From Leifsonia poae (GTDB lineage: Bacteria; Actinomycetota; Actinomycetes; Actinomycetales; Microbacteriaceae), in assembly GCF_027921845.1 (NCBI RefSeq), contig NZ_BSEN01000003.1, positions 1 through 46,276 of the forward strand: a stretch of 46,276 nucleotides of DNA, given 5' to 3'. Shown piece by piece: positions 30,420-38,612 of this stretch; the first letter of the stretch is position 1; the number at the start of each line of letters is the position of its first letter. The notes beneath the pieces are model-generated. The model had not been told where the DNA came from. It made no database searches and was given only the letters and a program-made list of their open reading frames with translations. Position numbers and translations under genes: made by a program.

Positions 30420-32051
30420 TTGTCTGAACCCACTTTCTCCTCCCTCGGCGTGCCCGCGCCGCTCGTCGCCGTGCTCACGGCCGACGGCAAGACCGAGCCG
30501 TTCCCGATCCAGGCCGACACCCTGCCCGACACACTCGCCGGGCGCGACGTGCTCGGCCGCGGCAAGACCGGATCCGGTAAGACGATCGCCTTCGCACTGC
30601 CGATGGTCGCGCGTCTCGGCGGCAAGCTCGCCGGCGGACGTCGCCGGGCCGGCCGCCCGCTCGGCCTGGTGCTCGCTCCGACCCGCGAGCTCGCCACCCA
30701 GATCTCGGCCGTGCTCCAGCCGCTCGCCGACGCGTACGGACTGAAGTCGACCACCATCTTCGGCGGCGTCTCGCAGCAGCGTCAGGTCGCCGCGCTCAGG
30801 GACGGCGTCGACATCGTCGTCGCTTGCCCCGGCCGCCTCGAAGACCTGATGAAGCAGGGCTTCGTCACCCTCGACGCTGTCGAGATCACCGTGCTCGACG
30901 AGGCGGACCACATGGCCGACCTGGGGTTCCTGCCCGTCGTCACGCGCATCCTCGACAAGACGCCGAACAGCGGCCAGCGCCTCCTGTTCTCCGCGACGCT
31001 GGACAACGGTGTCGACAAGATCGTCAAGCGCTTCCTCCACAACGAGGTGCTGCACTCCGTCGACGAGGCGACGAGCCACGTCGACGCGATGACGCACCAC
31101 GTCTTCGAGGTCGGCACCGCCGAGGCCAAGAAGGATCTCGTCGAGAAGCTCGCGTCCGGCCTCGGCCGCCGCATCCTGTTCACCCGCACCAAGCACCACG
31201 CCAAGAAGCTCGCGAAGCAGCTGACGGCGTCGGGCATCCCGTCCGTCGACCTGCACGGCAACCTCTCGCAGGTGGCGCGTGACCGCAACCTCGCGGCCTT
31301 CGGCGCCGGCGATGTGCGCGTCCTGGTGGCGACGGATGTCGCGGCCCGCGGTGTGCACGTCGACAACGTGGAGCTCGTCGTGCACGTCGACCCGCCCATG
31401 GAGCACAAGGCGTACCTGCACCGTTCCGGTCGCACGGCCCGCGCCGGCAGCTCGGGCGATGTGGTGACGGTCATGATGACGTCCCAGAAGTCCGACGTGA
31501 AGACGCTGCTGCGCAAGGCCGCGATCGACGCTCAGCCGCAGGTTGTCGACGCCTCGTCGGCTGCCGTGGTGAAGCTGGTCGGCGAGGTCGCCGCGTACGT
31601 GAAGCCGGTCGCCCGCGAGGCGGTCCAGCAGAGCGGTGGCGGACAGTCGCAGGGCGCCAACGCGCGCCGCAAGCGCGCCGGCCGCGTCGACGGTGCGAGC
31701 GCCGGCGGCGGTCGCGGAGGCCGCGGTGCCGGCAACGGCGGTGGTCGCGATGGCGGCGCAGCCCGTGACGGCGCTCGCGCCGACTCGGCTGCCGGTCGTC
31801 CGCGTCGCGACCGTTCCGGTCGTCCGGCGACGGGTCGTGGCGGCGCTGCTGGCGGTGGCGCTGCTCACGGCAACGGAACCGGCTCGCAGGGCCACGGTGC
31901 CCCCGCGCAGAGCGGTTCGGGCGCGCAGCGCTCGGGCGGTCAGCGCTCGGGCGGCGCCGGCAACGGCGGCAACGGCGGCGGGATGCGCGTCGGCAGCCTG
32001 GTCGGCGGCAGCACCAAGCGCGGCAACGGCTCGCGCCGCGCCCGCGGCTAG
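30420..32051 (+). CDS. DEAD-box ATP-dependent RNA helicase
   Basis: This 543-residue superfamily 2 RNA helicase has the motifs of the DEAD-box group: Q-motif FPIQADTL near 28, GRGKTGSGKT at 46-55, APTREL near 86, DEAD at 160-163 and SAT at 191-193. The C-terminal HRSGRTARAG also matches. A Gly/Arg/Ser-rich tail from about residue 410 to the end is probably disordered and RNA-binding. It would unwind RNA during ribosome assembly or cold adaptation. The initiation codon is TTG at 30420, with GAAAGG eight bases upstream. A leader of about 195 nt precedes it. A strong palindromic terminator follows. Confidence 0.93.
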   Translation: MSEPTFSSLGVPAPLVAVLTADGKTEPFPIQADTLPDTLAGRDVLGRGKTGSGKTIAFALPMVARLGGKLAGGRRRAGRPLGLVLAPTRELATQISAVLQPLADAYGLKSTTIFGGVSQQRQVAALRDGVDIVVACPGRLEDLMKQGFVTLDAVEITVLDEADHMADLGFLPVVTRILDKTPNSGQRLLFSATLDNGVDKIVKRFLHNEVLHSVDEATSHVDAMTHHVFEVGTAEAKKDLVEKLASGLGRRILFTRTKHHAKKLAKQLTASGIPSVDLHGNLSQVARDRNLAAFGAGDVRVLVATDVAARGVHVDNVELVVHVDPPMEHKAYLHRSGRTARAGSSGDVVTVMMTSQKSDVKTLLRKAAIDAQPQVVDASSAAVVKLVGEVAAYVKPVAREAVQQSGGGQSQGANARRKRAGRVDGASAGGGRGGRGAGNGGGRDGGAARDGARADSAAGRPRRDRSGRPATGRGGAAGGGAAHGNGTGSQGHGAPAQSGSGAQRSGGQRSGGAGNGGNGGGMRVGSLVGGSTKRGNGSRRARG

Positions 32052-32071
32052 TCGGTCGCAACGATTTACGT

Positions 32072-32108
32072 GAAAAGTGCGGTTCAGCTCAGCTGAACCG
32101 CACTTTTC
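32072..32108. terminator. Perfect 18-bp palindromic terminator
   Basis: GAAAAGTGCGGTTCAGCT and its exact reverse complement flank a single central base. Runs of A on one side and T on the other make it a bidirectional intrinsic terminator, between the convergent DEAD-box and lactate dehydrogenase genes. Confidence 0.97.
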
Positions 32109-32142
32109 GCATGAGTGGGCGACGGCATGTGCGGCGGGCGCC

Positions 32143-33090
32143 TCAGAAGCCGAGCAGTCGTAGCGAGATCGAAAGGGTGTCTGCCGAGGCCTGGAGCAGC
32201 CGCCGCTCGTTCGTCGAATAGGGCACGCCGGCCAGCGGGAACGCGCCGGCCGCGCTGACGATGCTCGGCACCGAGATGGCCACGTCGCTGATCCCGTGGT
32301 ACTCGTCGAGCACGGTGCTCACCGGCATGATCGCGTGCTCGTCGTTCAGCACGGCCTCGACAAGACGCGCGCCGGTGAGGCCGATCGCGTAGTTCGTCGC
32401 GCCCTTACCCTCGATCACCGTGTAGGCGGCGTCGCGCACATCGTCGGCGATCCAGTCCAGCTCGCGCTCGGTGAGCGGTGAGTCGCCCCGCCAGTTCAGG
32501 AGAGGAACGGAACCGACCGTCGCGGACGACCACAGCGGGAACTCGGTGTCGCCGTGCTCGCCGACGATGGACGCGTGCACGCTCGAGGTCGACACCCCGA
32601 GCCGCCGCCCGAGCTCCCAGCGCAGCCGCGAGGTGTCCAGCGCGGTGCCGGAGGCGAACACGCGGTTGACCGGGAGGCCGGTGATGCGCTGCGCGACGAC
32701 AGTGAGCACGTCGCAGGGGTTCGTGACGAGGATGTACGTGGCATCCGGTGCCTGCTCGAGCAGCTGCGGAAGCAGCGTCCTGAGGATCTCGACGTTGGTT
32801 GCGGCGAGGTCGAGGCGCGTCTGTCCCGGCTCCTGCTTCGCGCCGGCCGTGATCACGACGACGTCGGAGCCGGCCGCGACCGCCACGTCGTCGCCGCCGA
32901 TGATCTCGCTGGAGCCGGTGAACTGCGTGCCGTGCGCGAGGTCGAGGACCTCGGCGTTGACCTTTCTTGTCTGGATGTCGTACAACGCGATCGTGCGAGC
33001 GGACTGCCGGATCAGGGCGGCGTAGGCCGTACTGGAACCGACGCTGCCGGCGCCGACCACCGTGAGCTTCGAGTGGGCGTTCTCGGTCAT
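32143..33090 (-). CDS. ldh: L-lactate dehydrogenase
   Basis: This 315-residue NAD-dependent L-lactate dehydrogenase interconverts pyruvate and lactate. The nucleotide motif GAGSVGSSTAY lies at residues 13-23. The active-site loop TAGAKQEPGQTRLDL has Gln86, which favours pyruvate over oxaloacetate, and Arg92. The catalytic His179 is in GEHGDTE, with Asp152 and Arg155 nearby. The ATG at 33090 has GAGG seven bases upstream. It stands alone between the DEAD-box gene and lacI. Confidence 0.96.
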   Translation of the reverse strand: MTENAHSKLTVVGAGSVGSSTAYAALIRQSARTIALYDIQTRKVNAEVLDLAHGTQFTGSSEIIGGDDVAVAAGSDVVVITAGAKQEPGQTRLDLAATNVEILRTLLPQLLEQAPDATYILVTNPCDVLTVVAQRITGLPVNRVFASGTALDTSRLRWELGRRLGVSTSSVHASIVGEHGDTEFPLWSSATVGSVPLLNWRGDSPLTERELDWIADDVRDAAYTVIEGKGATNYAIGLTGARLVEAVLNDEHAIMPVSTVLDEYHGISDVAISVPSIVSAAGAFPLAGVPYSTNERRLLQASADTLSISLRLLGF

Positions 33091-33395
33091 GATCAACCTC
33101 TCATCGGAATGGACGACGTCTGCGCGACATCCGGAGAGAGGGGATCGGGCGCGGCCGCTTCGCCGATTCCGGGTGAGCAGCGTCGCGGTCGGCACGATCG
33201 CGGCCGCCCCGCCGAGTGAGTCGCCACGCCGGGGCCGCACGCGATCGGCCGTCTCCACCATCCCGCGCGACGGATGGTCGAGCATCCGATACCGCGGGAA
33301 TCAGGGGGCAGCGCACCGCGGACCCGAGGTCAACCGGGCTGTCTACGCGCGCCGGGCGTGCGACTCAGAGGCGCACGACTACCAGATCGTTCGGC
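33091..33395. other. Gap between ldh and the lacI-type gene
   Basis: This 305-bp gap must contain the ldh promoter, but I cannot identify it convincingly. CGTGCG and CGCACG (33357-33377) form a weak hairpin 19 nt after the lacI stop and may be its terminator. Nothing else was seen. Confidence 0.4.
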
Positions 33396-34445
33396 TCAAC
33401 CGCGCCCGACCGTGCTCTCGCGCACGACAAGCGCCGGCTCCAGGGTCACCGTCTGGTGCAGATGGACCTCGGCGGGTTCGCTGATCTCCCGTTTGAGGAG
33501 CTCGACGCCGATCGTTCCCATCTCGCGTCCGCGCATCGTGACCGAGGTGAGCGGCACGGCGCCGCCCCAGGCGGCCGAGTTGTGGTCGCATCCCATGACG
33601 GCGACGTCTTCTGGTACCCGGAGGCGCGCCGCGGTGAATTCGCTGATGATCGCCATGGCGAGCAGATCCGTGACGGCGAGGATGGCGTCCGGACGCTCGG
33701 ACTCGGGCTGCTCGACGAGCCTTTTGCCGACGATCGCGCCGCTGGGAGGATTGAGGTCGACCGTGTCGATCTCGATCAGCTCGACGGCGCCGTCGGCCTC
33801 TGCGACGGCACGGCGAGCACCCGCGCGGCGCAGGGCCACCGGCTGCAGGTGGTGCAGACCACCCACGAAGGCGATGCGTTTGCGCCCGAGACCGATCAGA
33901 TGGCGGGCGGCGATGTAGCCGGCACGTTCGTTGTCGATGAGCACAGTGCAGAACTGATCGGTGTCCGACTCGTAATTGAGCATGACGATCGAACTGCCGC
34001 GTTGCCTCAACTTGACGATGCTCTCATGCGGCGTGTGCATCGGTGCGAGCAAGACGCCGGCGACGCGCGCGGCCGACAGGAAGTCCAGGTGCGACGCCTC
34101 GAGCTCGAGGTCGTTGTCACTGTCCGCGAGCTGCAGGTCGTATCCCAGACCCCGCGCGGCACGCTGGGCGCCGCGGGCCAGGTCGACGAACAGCGAGTTC
34201 ATCAGGTCGACGACGACGAGCCCGACCGTCTTGGTGGAGCCCGAGGCCAGCGCGCTCGCCGCCCCGTTCGGGGTGAAGCCCAACTCCGCGATCGCACGCA
34301 CGACGCGCTCCCTGGTAGCCGGGGCGACCTTGTCGGGGTGGTTCAGTGCGTTCGAAACGGTTCCGGCCGACACACCGGCCCTGGCGGCCACATCCTCCAA
34401 CTTGACGCGCGCCTGCCGTGCGTCGGTGGAGCGATCGAGTGCCAT
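33396..34445 (-). CDS. LacI-family transcriptional regulator
   Basis: This 349-residue LacI-family repressor has the N-terminal helix-turn-helix and hinge (VKLEDVAARAGVSAGTVSNALNHP, residues 14-37) and a periplasmic-binding-protein-like sugar domain. It is divergent from a GH3 glycosidase gene. Operators for LacI proteins at 34521-34534 and 34622-34635 share the pattern TTGAAxCGCTTTAx. The likely inducer is a sugar released by the glycosidase. The ATG at 34445 is preceded at 7 nt by TAGAGT (34453-34458), so the message may be leaderless. Confidence 0.94.
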   Translation of the reverse strand: MALDRSTDARQARVKLEDVAARAGVSAGTVSNALNHPDKVAPATRERVVRAIAELGFTPNGAASALASGSTKTVGLVVVDLMNSLFVDLARGAQRAARGLGYDLQLADSDNDLELEASHLDFLSAARVAGVLLAPMHTPHESIVKLRQRGSSIVMLNYESDTDQFCTVLIDNERAGYIAARHLIGLGRKRIAFVGGLHHLQPVALRRAGARRAVAEADGAVELIEIDTVDLNPPSGAIVGKRLVEQPESERPDAILAVTDLLAMAIISEFTAARLRVPEDVAVMGCDHNSAAWGGAVPLTSVTMRGREMGTIGVELLKREISEPAEVHLHQTVTLEPALVVRESTVGRG

Positions 34446-34520
34446 GGATGGAACTCTACTTCCTACGACGTCACAGATCCTCGGGCGCCACAGCGCGCGC
34501 GTCCGGCGATGGGACGTGTG

Positions 34521-34534
34521 TTGAAGCGCTTTAG
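34521..34534. promoter_or_regulatory. LacI operator 1
   Basis: TTGAAGCGCTTTAG is a near-palindrome of the LacI type. It matches operator 2 with two changes and lies 76 bp from the lacI start, on the regulator side of the divergent region. Confidence 0.85.
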
Positions 34535-34577
34535 CCAACCGACCCAAGATAGCGCCCCAAGCCCAGGGATTCAATCC

Positions 34578-34607
34578 TTGTTTTACCCGCGGATGGGGGT
34601 CTAGCCT
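34578..34607 (+). promoter_or_regulatory. GH3 glycosidase promoter
   Basis: TTGTTT (34578-34583), an 18-bp spacer and TAGCCT (34602-34607) form a plausible promoter. Transcription would begin near 34614, so operator 2 lies directly downstream of the start site. Confidence 0.6.
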
Positions 34608-34621
34608 CGGCAACGCCACGA

Positions 34622-34635
34622 TTAAAGCGTTTCAA
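34622..34635. promoter_or_regulatory. LacI operator 2
   Basis: TTAAAGCGTTTCAA is the reverse complement of TTGAAACGCTTTAA. It lies about 10 bp after the predicted GH3 transcription start, where a repressor would block elongation. The two operators are 101 bp apart centre to centre. Confidence 0.88.
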
Positions 34636-34699
34636 CTGATGACGCCCGTGGCGCACGCCCGTCGTCGGGTCGGGCGAACTCAATGGAGAGGTAGTCAAG

Positions 34700-36946
34700 A
34701 TGATCGCGAACCAACATCGGCGTCGAGTGCTCCGGCTGGTCGCACCAGCCGCTGCGCTCGGAGCCCTGGTGGCGGGCCTGCTCGTCACGCCCGCCATCGC
34801 AACGCCGTCGGCCACCAGTGCTCGGGTGCCCGCCGGTTGCCCCTGGATGGACACCCACGAATCGTCCACGAAGCGCGCGAACCAGCTTCTCGCCGCGAGC
34901 ACCCTCGGTCAGAAGCTGCGCTGGCTCGACGAGCAGGCCGCCAACACCCCTGCGCAAACCACCTTCGGCAGCGTCACGTATCCCGCCCAGGTGCCGTGCA
35001 CGCCGACCGTCGTCTACGCGGACGGTCCCGATCTGGTTCGCGGGCCAGCGGGAGTGACCGTGTTCCCCGCGCAGCTCTCGCTCGCCTCGTCGTTCAACAC
35101 CGACCTGGCCTACACCAAGGGCAAGACACAGGCGGACGAGGCCTTCCGCTCGGGAAAGAACGGACTGCTCGCACCGGGGCTCGCCAGCGGCCGCGTTCCG
35201 CTCGCCGGCCGCACGACCGACTATCTCGGTGAGGACTCGCTGCTGACCGGCACGCTGGCCGGGGCGCTGACCAACGGCATCCAGAAGGGCAATCCCAGCG
35301 AGCCGGTGATGGCCGTGCTGAAGCACTACGTGGCCAACGAGCAGGAGCTGGATCGCCAGACGAGTTCGTCGAACATCGACGGTCGCACGCTGCGCGAGGT
35401 CTACAACCTGCCGTTCCAGATCGCGGTCGCGGAAGGCTCGCCGAGCGGGGTGATGTGCTCGTACAACCAGGTCAACGGCGTGTACGCGTGCGAGAACCCC
35501 ATCCTCAACAACCTCCTGAAGTCGGCCGCCGGTTTCGACGGCTATGTGGTCTCCGACTTCGGTGCCGTGCACTCGACCGCGCCCTCGCTCAACGCGGGGC
35601 TGGACCAGGAGCTCAACGCTCCGAAGTTCTACAACCCGACCAACATCGGCGCCGCGATCGACAGCGGAGCCGTGACCGTGGCCCAGATCGACAAGGCCGC
35701 GTTCCGGGTGGTGCACGCGTACATCGAGGCGGGGCTCTTCGACCACCCGCTCCCCTCCACGCCGTCCACGTCGTCGTCGACGGATGCCCACAAGGCGGTC
35801 GCGCGGCAGGTGGCGGAACAGGGATCGGTGCTGCTGCAGAACACTGACAGCATCCTGCCGCTGAAGAAGTCGGTGAAGACGATCGCGATCATCGGCCCGA
35901 CCGCCTCGGCGACACCGACGAACGGAGTGAGCGCGGCGACGGTGTGCGCCATGCACAACTTCGGACCGGCCGTGGCCTGCCCGAACGTGGTGGCGCCGCT
36001 CGACGCGATCACAGCACGCGCTGCCAGCGTGGGAGCCACGGTGACGTTCAACAACGGCGCCGACCCGGCTGCCGCTGCGGCGGCCGCGAAAGCCGCCGAC
36101 GTGGCGATCGTGTTCGGCTACACCACGCAAGGCGAAGGCGCCGACCGCGCCGACCTGTCTCTGGACGGGAACGGTGACGCCCTGATCTCGGCCGTCGCCG
36201 CAGCGAACGCGAACACGGTGGCGGTGCTCGAGACGGGTACGGCGACGGCGATGCCGTGGCTCGGCCAGGTCAAGGGCGTCGTCGAGGCCTGGTACCCGGG
36301 CGAACAGCAGGGCAACGCTCTCGCGCGGCTCCTCTACGGCGACGTGAACTTCTCGGGTCACCTCCCGATGACGTTCCCGAAGTCGCTCGCGGACACCCCG
36401 ACCAGCACGCCTGCGCAGTATCCGGGGCTCGTCAACGGTTCGCCGACACGGCCTGCCACCGACAGAACGACGATCCGCCAGGTCGCCTACAGCGAAGGGC
36501 TGGCCGTCGGCTACAAGTGGTATCAGAGCAAGAACATCGAACCGCTGTTCCCGTTCGGATTCGGCCTCTCGTACACGGGCTTCAGCTTCAGCAAGCTGCA
36601 GATCACACCCGCTGTTCAGAACAACCCGGATCGTAAGATCACGGTGAGCTTCACGGTGAAGAACACCGGCACGAAGGCCGGCTCGACCCCGGCGCAGGTG
36701 TACCTGACTCTGCCGAGCAGCACGGGCGAGCCGGGACAGCGACTGGTCGGATTCGACTCGGTGACCCTGTCACCGGGGGCGTCCAAGAAGGTGAGCGTCG
36801 TGATCGATCCGTCGGCGGCGAACGAGCCGCTCTCGTACTGGAACACAACCAGTCACGCGTGGGAGACGGCACCGGGAACCTACGGCGTGCACGTGGGCGA
36901 TTCGTCGACAGCCTCCCTGTCGGCGAGCTTCACGGTGGCCGGCTAG
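34700..36946 (+). CDS. Secreted GH3 beta-glycosidase
   Basis: This 748-residue enzyme is exported by a signal peptide (residues 1-35) and belongs to glycoside hydrolase family 3. The KHYVANEQE motif is near residue 208, and the nucleophile is Asp286 in VVSDFGAVHS. A C-terminal GH3 domain and a fibronectin-type domain follow (residues 630-748). It is probably a beta-glucosidase or beta-xylosidase; the product sugar would induce the LacI regulator next to it. GAGAGG precedes the ATG at 34700. A hairpin follows the stop codon. Confidence 0.95.
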   Translation: MIANQHRRRVLRLVAPAAALGALVAGLLVTPAIATPSATSARVPAGCPWMDTHESSTKRANQLLAASTLGQKLRWLDEQAANTPAQTTFGSVTYPAQVPCTPTVVYADGPDLVRGPAGVTVFPAQLSLASSFNTDLAYTKGKTQADEAFRSGKNGLLAPGLASGRVPLAGRTTDYLGEDSLLTGTLAGALTNGIQKGNPSEPVMAVLKHYVANEQELDRQTSSSNIDGRTLREVYNLPFQIAVAEGSPSGVMCSYNQVNGVYACENPILNNLLKSAAGFDGYVVSDFGAVHSTAPSLNAGLDQELNAPKFYNPTNIGAAIDSGAVTVAQIDKAAFRVVHAYIEAGLFDHPLPSTPSTSSSTDAHKAVARQVAEQGSVLLQNTDSILPLKKSVKTIAIIGPTASATPTNGVSAATVCAMHNFGPAVACPNVVAPLDAITARAASVGATVTFNNGADPAAAAAAAKAADVAIVFGYTTQGEGADRADLSLDGNGDALISAVAAANANTVAVLETGTATAMPWLGQVKGVVEAWYPGEQQGNALARLLYGDVNFSGHLPMTFPKSLADTPTSTPAQYPGLVNGSPTRPATDRTTIRQVAYSEGLAVGYKWYQSKNIEPLFPFGFGLSYTGFSFSKLQITPAVQNNPDRKITVSFTVKNTGTKAGSTPAQVYLTLPSSTGEPGQRLVGFDSVTLSPGASKKVSVVIDPSAANEPLSYWNTTSHAWETAPGTYGVHVGDSSTASLSASFTVAG

Positions 36947-36955
36947 CAGCATCAT

Positions 36956-36998
36956 CCCTGCGAACGAGGCGGATGCATCGCTCGCCCGATTCGCAGGG
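36956..36998 (+). terminator. GH3 gene terminator
   Basis: CCCTGCGAA and TTCGCAGGG pair perfectly around a 25-nt loop that can itself fold. It begins 10 nt after the GH3 stop. No T-run follows, which is normal in Actinobacteria. Confidence 0.75.
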
Positions 36999-37003
36999 CG
37001 GAC

Positions 37004-37061
37004 GGCTCGGAGAGGCTTGACGGGTACCCGAAAGGACCCGTCGTGCCCCTCCGAGCCTTTT
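37004..37061 (+). promoter_or_regulatory. Start-occluding terminator-like hairpin
   Basis: GGCTCGGAG (37004-37012) pairs with CTCCGAGCC (37049-37057), and the stem continues inwards to ACGGGT (37020-37025) and ACCCGT (37036-37041). That makes about 22 bp with two mismatches, a G-U pair and a 10-nt loop. TTTT follows at 37058-37061. The ribosome binding site AAAGGA (37031-37036) is mostly in the loop, and the GTG start (37043-37045) is in the stem. Confidence 0.7.
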
Positions 37062-37627
37062 CCGCTGCCCGCACCGCAGCAGCCCTCCTTCTCGTCCTCA
37101 CCGCAGCAGCCCTCACCGGATGCTCGGCTTCCGCGGCCGGACAGACCGCAGCACCACCCGTCGAGCACGTGTCGAGCGCCGACCAGCTCGGGCCCGACGA
37201 TGGCTACATCCCCGACGGCGAGAGCGTGGCGCTCACCGACGACGTGCCGGCGGTGACCCGGCTCGTTCCCCGGCTGCGCTCCGCGCTCGATCGCGCCGCC
37301 GCATCCGCCGCCCACCGCGACGTGACGTTCACCATCGCCGACGGCTGGCGCAGTGAGCGCTACCAGCAATACCTCTTCGACCGCGCCGTCGTGAAGTACG
37401 GCAGCACGAGCGAGGCGGAACGCTGGGTGAAGCCCGGCGACCAGTCGAAGCACGTCCGCGGCGAAGCCGTCGACATCGCGACCGCTGACGCGATGGACTG
37501 GCTGAACCGCTTCGGCGCCGAGTACGGCCTCTGCCAGATCTACGCCAACGAGGCCTGGCACTTCGAGCTCGCCGCCGACGCCGACGGAAACTGCCCGGCA
37601 CAGCTCACCGACGGCAGCGCCGGCTGA
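37043..37627 (+). CDS. M15-family D,D-carboxypeptidase lipoprotein
   Basis: This 194-residue zinc peptidase belongs to family M15 (VanY-like D-Ala-D-Ala carboxypeptidase). A lipoprotein signal peptide ends at LTGC (Cys27), so the protein is anchored outside the membrane and acts on peptidoglycan. Zinc ligands His137 and Asp144 lie in SKHVRGEAVD, and His173 in the EAWHFE motif. Its short catalytic domain fits the family. GTG at 37043 is the only start that gives the signal peptide. It lies in a stable hairpin that ends in T4, which is unusual and may control translation. Confidence 0.88.
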   Translation: MPLRAFSAARTAAALLLVLTAAALTGCSASAAGQTAAPPVEHVSSADQLGPDDGYIPDGESVALTDDVPAVTRLVPRLRSALDRAAASAAHRDVTFTIADGWRSERYQQYLFDRAVVKYGSTSEAERWVKPGDQSKHVRGEAVDIATADAMDWLNRFGAEYGLCQIYANEAWHFELAADADGNCPAQLTDGSAG

Positions 37628-37640
37628 CGCACGGCGCGCG

Positions 37641-38612
37641 TCAGGAACGTGCGAACAACCCGGCCAGCTCCGCTTCGGTCGCCTGCGCCGCCGTGCCGCC
37701 GCCACCGCGCACCGACAGCGATCCCGCCGCCGCGGCCCAGCGCAGCCGCTCGTCCTCGGTCGCCACCTCGCGCACCAGCGCCGCCAGGTATCCGGCGTCG
37801 AAGCTGTCGCCGGCGCCGGTCGTGTCGACGACGTCCACCACCAGACCGGATGCCCGCCCGACGGCCTCACCGCGCTCGAAGGCGATCCCGCCCTCTGCGC
37901 CGGCCTTCACGACGACCCGGCAGCCGAGCGCGGAGAGCCGGGCTCCCGCGTCCTCGAAGGACCCAGTGCCGACCTGGCCCGCGACCGCCCCGACCGCACC
38001 GACCGCTGCACCGACCGCCAGAGCCTCCTCGGCGTTGGGCAGGAAGACGCTCACCAGCGGCAGCACCTCGTCGAGCCCGGTCCACGCCTCGGCCGGGTCC
38101 CAGTTCGTGTCGAGGCTGATCGTCACCCCGCGGGCACGGAGCCAGCCGAAAAGCTCCGCCATCCGCGACGCAAGTGACGGCTGCAGGAAGTACGAGGCGA
38201 CGTGCACGTGACGCGGAGCCAACCGCTCGACGGCGTCGCGCACGGCGTCGACGGTCAGGCTCGGGATCGTTCCCGGCAGGGTGAGGATCGCGCGGTCGTG
38301 CGGCTCGGAGAGGATCACCGACAGGCCGGTCGGCATGCCGTCCGAGACGGTGACCGCTGATGTGTCCACTCCCCGCTCATCGAGGCGGTCGAGCACGAAG
38401 CGGCCGAACTGGTCGGCGCCCACGACCGCGGCGAGCGCCGTGCGCACTCCGAGCCGGGCGAGCCCACACGCCACGATCGCCGCGCTGCCACCGAGCAGCA
38501 GGTCCGCCCCGTCGAGCAGCTGCTCCACCTGGCCGAACCGGGGAACGGTGTCGCCGGTCAGCAGCAGGTCGGGGTTCGCGTCCCCGACCACCAGCACCTC
38601 GATCCCGCTCAT
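37641..38612 (-). CDS. PfkB-family sugar kinase
   Basis: This 323-residue ribokinase/PfkB kinase phosphorylates a sugar or sugar phosphate with ATP. The N-terminal glycine motif DLLLGGSAAIVACGLARLG and the C-terminal ATP/anion-hole motif DTTGAGDSFDAGYLAAL with the catalytic Asp (GAGD) are intact. A loop near residues 200-225 is Ala/Gly/Val-rich low complexity. The ATG at 38612 overlaps the stop of the permease gene (ATGA). It is the last gene of a five-gene operon with a SIS protein and an ABC importer. The substrate is unknown; tagatose- or fructose-type sugars are possible. Confidence 0.9.
   Translation of the reverse strand: MSGIEVLVVGDANPDLLLTGDTVPRFGQVEQLLDGADLLLGGSAAIVACGLARLGVRTALAAVVGADQFGRFVLDRLDERGVDTSAVTVSDGMPTGLSVILSEPHDRAILTLPGTIPSLTVDAVRDAVERLAPRHVHVASYFLQPSLASRMAELFGWLRARGVTISLDTNWDPAEAWTGLDEVLPLVSVFLPNAEEALAVGAAVGAVGAVAGQVGTGSFEDAGARLSALGCRVVVKAGAEGGIAFERGEAVGRASGLVVDVVDTTGAGDSFDAGYLAALVREVATEDERLRWAAAAGSLSVRGGGGTAAQATEAELAGLFARS

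Noticed and set aside
34622-34635. LacI operator as a cre site for carbon catabolite repression
   Set aside because: The motif is similar, but the matching second copy beside a divergent LacI gene makes a local repressor the simpler explanation.
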